Shown: piece after piece, positions 10,365 through 20,291 of the stretch
How the letters are laid out: each line of letters opens with the position of its first letter
Position numbering within the stretch: the stretch's first letter is position 1
DNA from: Chenopodium formosanum
Taxonomy: Eukaryota > Streptophyta > Magnoliopsida > Caryophyllales > Amaranthaceae
Direction: 5' to 3'
Assembly (NCBI GenBank): GCA_024500155.1
Contig: CM044874.1
Coordinates: 995,001 to 1,059,000 of the forward strand
Length of the DNA: 64,000 bases
The notes under the pieces: generated by a model
The model's input: only the letters and a program-made list of their open reading frames with translations
Database searches by the model: none
Told to the model about the DNA's origin: nothing
Program-made: the position numbers and the translations under genes

Positions 10365-13300
10365 AAAACAGACAAAGTCATACAATCTACTCCGTATATA
10401 AAATTAGTGAGAAGCTGAGATATAATCTGGACCCCCGGCCACTCCTCTAGCTATATATGTAGATTTATTATTATTATTATTAGTAGTAGTAGTAGTAGTA
10501 GTAGTAGTATTTGTATTTGTATTTGTATTTGTATATATGCATATATGTAGGTTTATTGTGAGCAATAATTAATGAGTTGTGGTATGCATTGATGCATGGA
10601 TGAATGACAAAAAAACAGGCAGCACCCTTGTATATAACTTGGAATTCACTAACATGACCAACTTTGTAATCTTGCCGAAGCACGTAATGTTCAAAGGGGA
10701 TGATGGGAATTACTTAAGAGCACGTAAAAATAGAAATCTGGCGTTCGTTGCCAACGACCCCACGGATCCGAGAGTGCACCACATTGCAACGCTCTCATCA
10801 CCTCGTGTTGCTCGTTTCAGCCTACTGTCCTCCAGATTCAATCTGTACTGGGAGAGGATGAACGGTGATTGGCTCCTATGCAACTCCACCGTACCATTCA
10901 CGACCAACACGACCTTCCGCCCAGTGAGGCAGGGTTTTAGTAGCCAGAACAACACCATAGCTCTGTTGAATGTGAATAGTAACAGGTACTGTGAGAGATG
11001 GACCCAAGGGGGGAACGCTGGTCGTCTTAGATCTTCCTCCTCGACCATCGTACGTACTGCGCTGCTCACAGTGGAGGAGGCAATTCGGGATCGAGAAATC
11101 TCTGACATCAGGTATATATCTAATTACTTTAGGTATTTTGACACGTACCAATTGTTTTTATTAATACGCAACTTTGGGGTATTACTTGTGAGATATAAAA
11201 TATTCCAAAGTTGCCAATAATTTGGAGTAGAAGTAGTATAAAGGCCGAAGATGTGCAACAAGAAGAAAAAAAAAAAAAAAAAAAAAAAATCAGACAAAAC
11301 AAAGGACGAAATAAAGGAGAATGATAATGTCTTAATTCCCCATATTTAATCTATGTATATGAGTGGGGATTTCAGAATTTGGACTTTGTTGATCTACTAT
11401 AATAACAGTAAAAGATCAATTTTTTAGCAAATCTTTGAACAACGGAAGTTTAGAATTTTATTTTCAATGGATCATACTAATATTTTTGTAAAATTACAAA
11501 AAGTATTATATTATGAATTTTTCTTCTTTTTCTTATATACTTCCTCCATTATTTTTTACCCACTTAATTTTCATTACACTATTCACATGCTTTTATATAT
11601 TAACCATCTACTATTCTATATATTCTATTTATATTACATCTATTTTATTTTTCTCTCACATATATATCTACTTTTTCACATGGTATTTGGGACTCCGTAT
11701 GTATCTCGCACAAGTCTCAACGTATAGTATTTCATTTCCTAAATATTGATAAAGAATAGAGGAAGCATATATGTGTATATATATCCACATAAATTTTTTC
11801 ATATATATCGAATAAGAAATCTAGCTATGATACATTCATTTAAATTACAATGATTATCATATTCATGCATTCATTATTTTTTCCATACAATGACTTTTAT
11901 ATAAATTGAATAAGATAGAGTGGATGTAAACTACTACTAGGGGTGAAAGTTCGGTTTGCGGTTTGGATTATAGCCAAAACCGAATTCAATCCAAATTAAT
12001 TCGGTTTCGGAAATCTCAATAATCCGAATCCAAACCAATTTAAGATTCAATCCAATCCAAACCAAACCAAACCGAATTAATTCGATTTTTCAAATTTGAA
12101 TCCAATCCAAACCGAAATTTGTTCCCTTCTTTTGCAACATTCAAATCCAAAACTCGAACTTCACCCAGAAAATTCCTACAATCATTTCTTGTTAACAACA
12201 TTCTTTGTGAGAGAGTAAGATATTGTGAAAGGAAAATTGAAAATTAGGTTTTTTTTTTAAAGTTTATATATGAAAGGGGAAAGGGGAAAGTGGTTGGATA
12301 CTTTGAAAAAAAATAAAAATGAGTTTAACGTAATCGGTCGAAATTCAGTTTGTAATTCGGTTTTCGGTTTTTTTTTAAAATCCCAAACCGAATCCAATCC
12401 GTAATCCATATTTTTTAATTTTTCCAATCCGAATTCTAAAAAAATCCAAACCGAATTACTAATTCGGTTTGGTTTTCGATTTGGTTCGGTTTTAATCCGA
12501 ATTACTTACACCCCTAACTACTACCTCTGTTAATTTTTATGTACAACTTTTGAATATTTTATATCTCACAAATAATACCCCAAAGCTGCACATAAAAATT
12601 AACAGAGGTAGTACTTTAAATGATTTTGCCTAAATAATGTTGGTACAGGTATCGTCTGGAGGATGCACGCATCTACAATATGGTTCCTCTAGAGTCGAGA
12701 AGCCAAATTGTGTATAACTATGGCGATAATGATGAGATACAAAAGGTGTCATTCACCTACAGAGAGGTGATAGAGGAGAAGTTCAGCTCGTCACATTCGT
12801 GGAAACTGTCGGCCAAGGCTACCATCAGGGTTAGATTGATCCCGGTGATACTTCAGGGGAAACTGACTACAACTGCAAGCTACGGAGGTAATTATTTCCC
12901 TTTTTATGGGAATTGTCTGACCATTTAATTAATTTGATCCACATATTAATTAATAATTTGAACACATCAGGTAGTGTTGAATGGTCCCAAAAGAAAACAA
13001 TTGAGAGATCAATGACTGGCTCCACAACTGCTACAATACCAGCAAGGAAAGCTAGAAGAGTGACCTTGATAGTTGGACAGGGTTTCATGGACGTCCCTTA
13101 CTCTTACAGACAAAGGGATATCCTTATGGATGGAACCTTCGAGGAGAAGACTATGCACGATGGCCTTTTCTCGGGTCTCAACACCTTTGAATTACAGTAT
13201 ATTCTCGGTGAAGCTGAAGACCTTCCTCGTAGTGCTAGGCCGCCAATAGGCCATGGTGACATTGTCACTGTGCCAGGTGAAACCAGGGTCCTCTCGCGTC

Positions 13301-13422
13301 AAGTCCATGTGGAAGGAAAAGAGGATCCGGAACTAGCTCCAATAGAAGATCAACAAGACTGGGGAAGAGAAGGAGATAATGAGGAGGAACCACTTCCCCT
13401 GCCAAGGCCTTCCAAGCTTTAA
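9457..13422 (+). CDS. Amaranthin-like lectin with C-terminal aerolysin-type domain
   Basis: Four exons with matching phases: 9457-9847, 10619-11111, 12649-12887, 12971-13422, about 524 residues. Exon 1 encodes one agglutinin (beta-trefoil) domain, exon 2 a second one (FVILPKHVMFKGDDGNYL start, with NRYCERW late). Exons 3-4 encode an extended beta-rich region with S/T-rich strands typical of aerolysin/ETX-MTX2 pore-formers, ending in a charged tail (EGDNEEEP). Amaranthin agglutinin domains bind T-antigen-type glycans (known for the family); the aerolysin part in plant homologues is inferred to insert into membranes and may act in defence. No signal peptide is seen at the N-terminus, suggesting a cytosolic product. 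Start chosen by the TATA spacing and domain start. All four exons are open and splice sites are canonical, so the gene looks intact. Intron 2 (about 1.5 kb) carries hAT and Stowaway insertions. Confidence 0.85.
9881..9947. mobile_element. Short Stowaway-like foldback in intron 1
   Basis: CTACCTCCAATCCGTTAAATA at the left is matched in inverse by TATTTAACGGAGATAA at the right, next to TA dinucleotides. About 70 bp, inside intron 1 of the lectin gene. Confidence 0.5.
9966..10190. mobile_element. Foldback MITE in intron 1
   Basis: The ends are inverted: GGGACATATATGTTCACTAT at the left matches ATAGTGAATATATATGTC at the right. The interior shares words with 8385-8500, showing a repeated family. 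No coding capacity. Confidence 0.55.
10205..10480 (-). mobile_element. Two LINE-tail fragments with (TTA)n tails in intron 1
   Basis: Reverse complements of 10246-10335 and 10395-10460 each contain the 'GAGATACAATCTGG' / 'CTCTAGCTATA' 3' block also present at 7383-7430, each ending in an (ATT)n tract. They are truncated copies of the same tail family. Confidence 0.55.
10458..10536. repeat. Microsatellite cluster
   Basis: Consecutive (TTA)n, (TAG)n (about 8 units) and (TTTGTA)n (4 units) tracts, about 85 bases upstream of exon 2 of the lectin gene. Confidence 0.85.
11134..11240. mobile_element. Degenerate Stowaway-like repeat
   Basis: The interior 'GCAACTTTGGGGTATTACTTG...' and its inverted partner match the MITEs at 6872 and 12519, but the outer ends are eroded. 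It begins in intron 2 just after the exon 2 donor. Confidence 0.45.
11938..12516. mobile_element. Non-autonomous hAT element with perfect 8-bp target duplication
   Basis: Ends TAGGGGTG...CACCCCTA, with flanking ACTACTAC at 11930-11937 and 12517-12524. The subterminal region is full of AACCGAATT / AATTCGGTTT words in both orientations, as in hAT elements. 579 bp, with no transposase. It lies in intron 2 of the lectin gene, directly abutting a Stowaway-like MITE. Confidence 0.85.
12519..12616. mobile_element. Stowaway-like MITE
   Basis: Inverted ends ACTACCTCTGTTAATTTTTA, about 97 bp, with the same interior as the copies at 6872 and 11134. Its left end overlaps the hAT target duplication, so the hAT element inserted into its terminus. 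Confidence 0.75.
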
Positions 13423-14345
13423 ATTAGTTACTTACATACACTAGCTAGGTCGGTGTTGTATTAATAAAATAATGTGTGTTTTCCTATAACACACATATTG
13501 TGTTTGTATTATGCATGGTTCTACTTTGCTTGTTTTGAGGGTGCATTGTCGTTCAATTCTACTCCTTTTGTTTAAGTTTCTTGTTTCAAATCCAACTCTG
13601 TATGTATGGAAGGTGCTCAAAGTTCTCAAGGTATTGAAACATATGACCCGTATATATATCTTCCAAGTCATTGTAGCAATCTAATGACTGACTAATCAAT
13701 AACCTTTTGCATTGACTAAAGCTTTAATTAATAAGTTAACAATTAATTATTATTATTATGGGGAATTTATAAAAATTATTATGAGTAGTTTTAATTAAAT
13801 AAAATCATATTTTTATTCATGTTTATGAAAAAAAAAATTAAAAGGTTCATATACATATAGTTAATTGGGAGTTTTTAATTTAATTGTTATGATTACTTGT
13901 TAACCTTATATTAATTAAGGTTATATTTATTTGTAGGGTGTGTTTGATCAAAGTTCTTGAAGTTTCTTTGTGTGTGCTAAGCAAGGACCAAAGGTACGTT
14001 TAGGTGGCTAAATACCTTTGAAATTGATTGGGTTGAATAAGCATGCTTTTTATGATTTTTATGATGATTGAATTAAATTGAATTGGATGGTGATTTATGA
14101 AATAAAAGCATGTTAAAATAATTGGTTTGATAAATAAATGGAGGATTGATGTCATATCATGTTTTGAATGGTTTGAATTACTTATCATGTTTGAATAAAG
14201 AAATTGATTTGAAATGATGAATTAAATAAAAGGTTTTCCAAAGGAAGAATTATTGTTTTTGAAAGGTTATTAATATGAGATTTAATTCTCAAGTACGTAT
14301 TTATTAAAAGGTTTGATTTTTAAAAACATGTTGAATTTAATTAAA
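13423..14345. other. 3' flank of the lectin gene, AT-rich intergenic
   Basis: AATAAAA-type signals occur within 60 bases of the stop (13460 region), plausible for polyadenylation. Beyond 13930 the sequence (TGTAGGGTGTG, 'CAAGGACCAAAGGTACGTTTAG') looks like LTR-type repetitive DNA, but no boundaries or protein could be assigned. Confidence 0.4.
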
Positions 14346-14640
14346 GGGGCGTTTGGTTTGAAAAGTGGAAACGGAGTGGAAAGGAAACAAATAAGAGGGG
14401 GGAAAGGAATCATTTAGCTATTACCTTTTCATTTGTTTGGTTTAACCATAGAAAGGGTATTTGTTAAGAGGAGGGTAAGGGTATTTGTTACCCCAAGTTT
14501 TTGAGAGGTAATAAATAAGGGGTAATCATTACCTTTAGGTAATGGTAATTGTTACCATGCCTTCAAACCAAACACATGGTAACGGTATTGGTTTAATCGA
14601 ATCCGTTTCCAACTCAAAAAATACACCAACCAAACGCCCC
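14346..14640. mobile_element. MITE, 295 bp, Harbinger/Tourist-like ends
   Basis: Inverted ends GGGGCGTTTGGTT at the left and AACCAAACGCCCC at the right. The interior is rich in 'GGTAATTGTTACC'-like inverted words. A clean target duplication could not be fixed because both flanks are A-rich. Confidence 0.75.
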
Positions 14641-15830
14641 CTAAAAGGAGTTTGAGTTATTTATTGGAATTATTGAGTTAAAGAGTTAAAGAGGTTTATT
14701 GAATTATTTAAAAATCTTTACAAGCATATTATTATATTAATCCCACTATACAGATTCATTGGAGGCTATGGACTTTGTATGACCTAGTCTTTCTCCAAGA
14801 ATAGCCTTGAAATAGTAGGAGACTAGCTTGGGGGGTGTGTACACTTAGAGAGGAGATTGAGTTTTCGAAAATAATTGATTTGACTAATCATTATTATTGA
14901 GTTATTGGAACTATTTTGAGAATATTTGAGAATTGGTTTTCAAATGAGGAATTGGTTTTATAAATCGTTTCATCGAATTATTGAATTATTGAGAATTGGT
15001 TTGAATCATGAGTTTTGGAATTCATTGGATTAATTATTGGAATTGGTTTTAAAAAGCATGTTTGCAAATAAATTGAATTTACTTATCTTGCACTTATCGT
15101 ACTTAGCATATTTTGCTAAACCGTATTTCTTATTTGTTTTAGTTCGCCCTGTTTACCGTAATGATAAGCAGTGTTGACTAATTTCAGGTGGAGTCAATAA
15201 TTGAGCATATGGAAGTCTCGGGAATGTTCTGCACCTAGATTAGGAATGTTGGACTTTGTCTAATTATGAGTACTCATGACGATGGTTTCTATTTAGAGTT
15301 ATTATTAATAAAGAAAGAGTTCAATTTCCGCTGCAAAATATTGATTTTGGTAAGTAGTTTGAGTAGCCTTGCGTAATCACGCGGCGGTAATACGCCTAAG
15401 TCTATCTCTATGAGTTAGTTATACGTATTATACTAGTATTTTCGTAGAGAGAGATTTGGAAGTGTTACAGTGTATTTCAGCATCTAACATCCATGATAAA
15501 TAATTCTTTCCGGTAATATCAAGGGCCACAAATTCAAGTTTGGCAAGATTTGACCTTTTTCCAATATATAAGATAATATTCAAATCATAGATTCATCAAC
15601 ATGCAATGGCAAAATAAACAAAAATATATGTAATTGCTACACCACTCACATTCTAATATACTTATAAAACAAAGTAGCATATATTGTGGTGAAAATAAAT
15701 AAACTAGTGATCATAAAACCGGCAAAAATACAGTAAATTAACATTTACATCCAATTTGGCATAAATACTAATAAGAATAATAGTAATATCTAAACACAAC
15801 TTTAAAGTTTAAACAAATAATATCATCATG
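14641..15830. other. Probable LTR-type repeat DNA without recognisable genes
   Basis: Contains 'ACGCGGCGGTAATACGCCTAAG' style sequence near 15380 and ends around GTGTTACA (15458-15465), typical of the 3' part of plant gypsy LTRs. No domain or complete boundary was found. Confidence 0.35.
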
Positions 15831-17537
15831 TGTAGGCGTCGTTCGAAGTGCGCCTACGTTAAAAGCATGTGTGAAAATGCTTGGCACTCTTAAGAAGTGG
15901 GAATTGACATAATACGATTAGGGACAAGGAAAGTAGGGAGCCGCCAACAAGTTTTTAAGGAACTTGTAAACTGTTCACGGATCATAAAAAGGCAACCACG
16001 ATAAGGGACAACGAAGGCAACAACAATTGACCCGTGAAGGTTACACCCCATTCATAATCCATGAGATTACTAACTACATATGGTTCGGAACCATGAAAGG
16101 AGGATCGGGGATGATGGTACGAAGTGAGTCATGGAGTCACATTCGCCCGTATTGGCCTCTACTCGATTCTTATAGTGAAAAGCATTCCTGTGATCTCAAA
16201 GGCATACAAACAATAATTCAATTCGCTCCAAACTATTATTTAACTAAATTGGTTTAATATTAATGCACACATAATTCTAAAATATTGGTGATCACTTCAA
16301 TTAATAATAAGATTAAAAGGACCCTAAACCGGTTGTCCAAATTATCTTATTAGGCGTGATTTTCAATTACATATTCCCTTTAAACATGCAATATGGTGAT
16401 CATAATAAAAATAGTAGAACAACATTAATATTAAAACCAAATTAATCACAACTCCAACAACATAAAATCGTTAGAAAAATAATAAAAATAAAAGGAGCAT
16501 GATCCTTACTTTGATTCTGTTTGTTTGCAACTACAAAATAATAAACGAGTTAGTAACTTCAAGGAAATAATAAAACGATGATTAAATTAAATTAAATAAA
16601 GTAAAATTGATTTTGGGGCCAAACCCTTAAACAATTCTACCTTTCACGCCTTGGCTTAAGGATAGAACCACGAGTAAAGTATGGACTCCTTTGAGTACTT
16701 GAAGAAGGAATTTTGAAATAAAAAGGGGTAGGCTAGTGTTTAGGCTAAAGTATAGAAGAGAGGAGAATAAAATTAGAGAATTACTCGGTGCCCCGTTCAT
16801 CAGAAATGAGGGGGTATTTATAGGGAAAATGTGCTGAGGGAGCACACGAAACCCTAAAATGATAAAAACCCTAAAAAAGTATCCCGTGACACGGTCAAAC
16901 TGTACCGTGACACGGGAAGCCCCACCGTCAGACGGTACACTTTCCCGTGACACGGTACATTTTTGGTGTGACGCGGGAAATTTTCAGAAAACGGGATAAA
17001 AAACGCGTTAAGGGTTTACGCGGAAAAGACACGGAATGTCCTGTGTCACGGCAGACCTCCCGTGTCACGGGAAATCCCACCGTCAGACGGGAAGGATTCC
17101 CGTGACACGGTAGGTACCTGCCGTGGCGCGGGAAATTCCAGCCTGTTTTTCCGTCTAAATACATTTTTAACCCTAATTTCCTTCGGCATTTTAAGTGCCG
17201 ATTGATAATTTCGGGCCTTTTCTGACTTTTATTATTTGGGCTAAAATAAGAAAATAATTAAATAAAAATAAATAAAGGGTTTGGGGCCAAAAATAAATAA
17301 TAAAACAATAAAATAAAAAGGCTTGGGCTAAAAATTAATTAATAATTTTGGGCTGAAATTAAAACAATGCTTTTACCAAACATCAAGACTAATCCATGGA
17401 CTGTTCAAAAATATGAATTTAATAAAATACGATTTTTTAAGCACTCTTGGGATTAAATACTAAACCGACCAATAGTGGCGGTGAAAGGTTTTTCATCATC
17501 GGGTTTGGTTTTGGGGAGACATTTTTAGGTGTCTACA
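15831..17537 (-). mobile_element. 3' LTR of a Ty3/gypsy (Tat/Ogre-like) element
   Basis: Runs TGTAGGCG...GTCTACA on the plus strand; on the minus strand it starts TGTAGACACC directly after a purine-rich tract (AAAGTGGGGGC, 17541-17551), the expected polypurine tract and LTR start. About 1.7 kb. It holds a palindrome cluster (16878-17140). No second copy of this LTR is seen near 24 kb, so the upstream LTR is missing or lies outside recognition. Confidence 0.65.
16878..17140. repeat. CCGTG(N)CACGG palindrome cluster in the LTR
   Basis: At least ten odd-centred palindromes: CCGTGACACGG, CCGTGTCACGG, ACCGTCAGACGGT and relatives (CCGTGGCGCGG). Spacing is irregular and shorter than in the arrays at 23570 and 24360. 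Confidence 0.85.
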
Positions 17538-17749
17538 GAAGCCCCCACTTTGACTAAGTTTGTAGAAACATCATTTTCGAAAACGATAGTCAAAGTAGCC
17601 GATAGGGACGGAGAATGATTTAAGACGTTCTGCGATCCTAAATCACTCTGTATACGCCGATACCTGCAGAAAAATGTTAGTTCTACAGATAAAAGGAGTA
17701 AAGGGATAGAATACGTATCTGACACCAGTGTATCGGTGACAAATGAGTT

Positions 17750-18250
17750 TGGTATTTTCCTATGCTTGAAGGAATCCACCGGATGACGTTTGTTGAAATG
17801 CTTTCCATGCTTGAGGAAAGCCAACTGAAGAGTTTGGTAGCTTTCTAAGCCTGAAGAAACCTATCGGATAATACTTTCCATGCTTGAGGAAAGTCGACGT
17901 ATGAATTTGGTGTCATTCTATGCTTAAAGAAATCCACCGATGATGCTTTCCATGCTTGAGGAAAGCCGACTTGGCGGTTAGTTTTCTATACTTGAAGAAA
18001 AATCCACCGATAACGCTTTCCAAGCTTGAGGAAAGCCGACTTGGCGGTTTTCTATACTTGAAGAAAAATCCACCGATAACGCTTTCCAAGCCTGAGGAAA
18101 GCCGACTGATGAATATGGTGTCATTCTATGCTTGAATAATTCCACCGATAATGCCTTCCATGCTTGAGGAAAGCCGATTTGGCGGTTTTCTATACTTGAA
18201 GAAACATCCACCGGATAATACTTTCCATGCTTGAGGAAAGTCGAAAGATG
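17750..18250. repeat. Minisatellite with 'CTTGAGGAAAGCCGA' words
   Basis: Imperfect tandem units built from 'TTTCCATGCTTGAGGAAAG', 'CCGACTTGGCGGTTTTCTA' and 'ACTTGAAGAAAAATCCACCG'. The minus strand keeps an open frame through several units with repeated peptide words such as FPQAWKALSV; this is a by-product of the repeat. Confidence 0.8.
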
Positions 18251-18302
18251 ATGAGATTGCAAGTCTCTGTGTATCGAGAACCTTGCGTCATGAAATGATG
18301 GT

Positions 18303-18398
18303 GGTCCGCTTGTCCCCGGACGTGGGCTGTAGATGGTCCGCTTGTCCCCGGACGTGGGCTGTAGATAGTCCGCTTGTCCCCGGACGTGGGCTGTAGAT
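18303..18398. repeat. Three tandem 32-bp units
   Basis: Units begin at 18303, 18335 and 18367 and are identical except for the first base of the last. Each contains the imperfect palindrome GTCCGCTTGTCCCCGGAC. No spacers separate the units. Confidence 0.95.
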
Positions 18399-18799
18399 AA
18401 GACCTGCAAAAATAAATTTGCCAATGGACTCGTATATACTGTGATTGACTTGACCACTAACTTGACCAAGTTTGACTTGATGTGACATGACATGTGTATG
18501 ACTTGTGAGTGTGTGTGTATGTGTATATGTGTGTGTGCAGACACAAGCAAACGAAGATGCAAAAGCAAAAATTTTCCGTCAATTTTTGTCATGAGTGGAG
18601 GGTACCGACTTTCTCCCGAAAAAGAAAAATGTGAAAACTGAACTTTTATTTTCGAACTTCCTTCGATGAAAACTTGGAATTTTTTTTTTGAACTTCCCCA
18701 AGATAAAATAATGAAAAGGGAGAGAAGTTTTGAACTTCCTCCTTGAGCAATACGAAATGAATCGTATGGATTGAATTGCTTGTCCTGAAAATAATGTAT

Positions 18800-19110
18800 G
18801 CATGATGCATGTTCTTAGGCCAGGAGGCTAAGGACAATTACATCATGTGACACGATAGATGAATGAACTTAAGTCATGGAGCTAAGCATCATATATGGTG
18901 TAAAGAAGCGATTTTGAACATCACTTAGGTCTGGAAGCTAAGCACGTATAGTGATTATTGCATAATGAACGTTGCTTAGGTCAAGGAGCTAAGCACGATA
19001 TGCTTTGTATGATTAAAAATCATTTATATATAAATGTTTCTTAGCACATTATGCGAAACAATGAACATTTCTCAAGTCAGGAAGCTAAGCAAGTATGTAA
19101 TGTTTCTTCT
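18800..19110. repeat. Degenerate tandem repeat with 'CTTAGGTC..GGAGCTAAGCA' hairpins
   Basis: Five imperfect units of about 65-75 bases, each with an inverted pair such as CTTAGGCCAGGAGGCTAAG. It lies in the non-coding part of the gypsy element between gag and the 3' LTR. Confidence 0.7.
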
Positions 19111-20290
19111 ACTGAATGTTGTCTTTAAATATGATGAAGCATGCATAGTGTTGAAACAAGATTTCATGATAAAGGGCTCTTAAAGGGAAGGATGATTAAT
19201 ATGGATATGGATGTGTGAGTGAAGTGTGTGAATGCGATACTAAGGCTGGATGCAAGGGTTATAGCGATGGAAAGAGATGTGAGAAGAGTTAAAGATGATG
19301 ACTCTTCAGGCTGGGTAAGCTAATGTGATTTGGGTTCAAGCCCCCAAGTCTAGCTCTAAATGGGTAGGGATAAGCATTGATATTCATTGACTCGATCATG
19401 CATGGATATGAATATGAATGTGGCCGCACCTCGATGTGAGGTTGCCTACGTATCCTTTAGGAATCAGGCCGAACGTAGCTCTAACCGAACTTTGCACAAG
19501 TGTACGTACACCTCAAAGAGGTCTCTCAAGGGTTGTAATGTGGTTAAGTTGATGGTTTAAGGAAGAAAGAGGTAAAAGACTCAAGACCCGAGAAAAGCCC
19601 CCAAGATGTGTAATTGTGAATTTGAAAATTTTGAATTTTGCAAGTTTATTTTCAATACATTTTTTTTTTTTTTTTGCTTTGAACTTTTTTTTTTCATTCT
19701 TTTGACTCAATGTAGGCAATCTCAGATCATGCGGTCCATCACTCACTTAGCATTCATGTTTCTCAGGCACGGTACCGAGCACTCGATGAGAGACGCAATT
19801 TGAAACGTGTTCATATCAAAGACATTGGAACACTTGCCTTTAGACATTGTTTTATTGTTGCTTTGCTGCTTTTTTTTTTACTTGCTTTTTGAATGTCATA
19901 CAATTACACATCTTCCAATCCCAGGGTTAAGTGAATGTGGGTTGAAGAAATGAAGGCTAAACGTTAGACGAGGCTCAAAATGGTTGATGAAGAAATGGAA
20001 TGTGATTGAACGGTTAACAGGGAATGACATGGTTGCAAAGGTGCCTCAAGTCATTGGTGTACCTTGGGTTTAGTTCGGTAATTGATTTTTTTTTTTATAT
20101 TGCAAATGAATTCAATGATCGATTGCAAAGGAAAGGAATTCTCATTGATGGAAAAGGTAAGAAATATGACACATAGACAGTACACATGGATAACGGGAAC
20201 CTATGCTAGACTTATTGGGGGAGAGAGTTGAAACAAAAGAATAAAAAAAAGCATGAAATCTTGCACGAAGGATCTGTGTGCCTTGTATTC
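19110..20290. other. Non-coding internal region of the gag-only gypsy element
   Basis: Between the repeats and the gag stop there is no pol similarity (no protease, RT, RNase H or integrase motif) on either strand. T-rich tracts occur at 19659-19675 and 19691-19702. Confidence 0.5.
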
Positions 20291-20291
20291 A

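Noticed and set aside
18303..18398. CRISPR-like array
   Set aside because: The repeats are directly adjacent without spacers and sit in plant nuclear DNA.
17978..18592. 204-codon minus-strand frame
   Set aside because: It runs through the 17750-18250 and 18303-18398 tandem arrays; the peptide is the translated repeat and has no independent signal.
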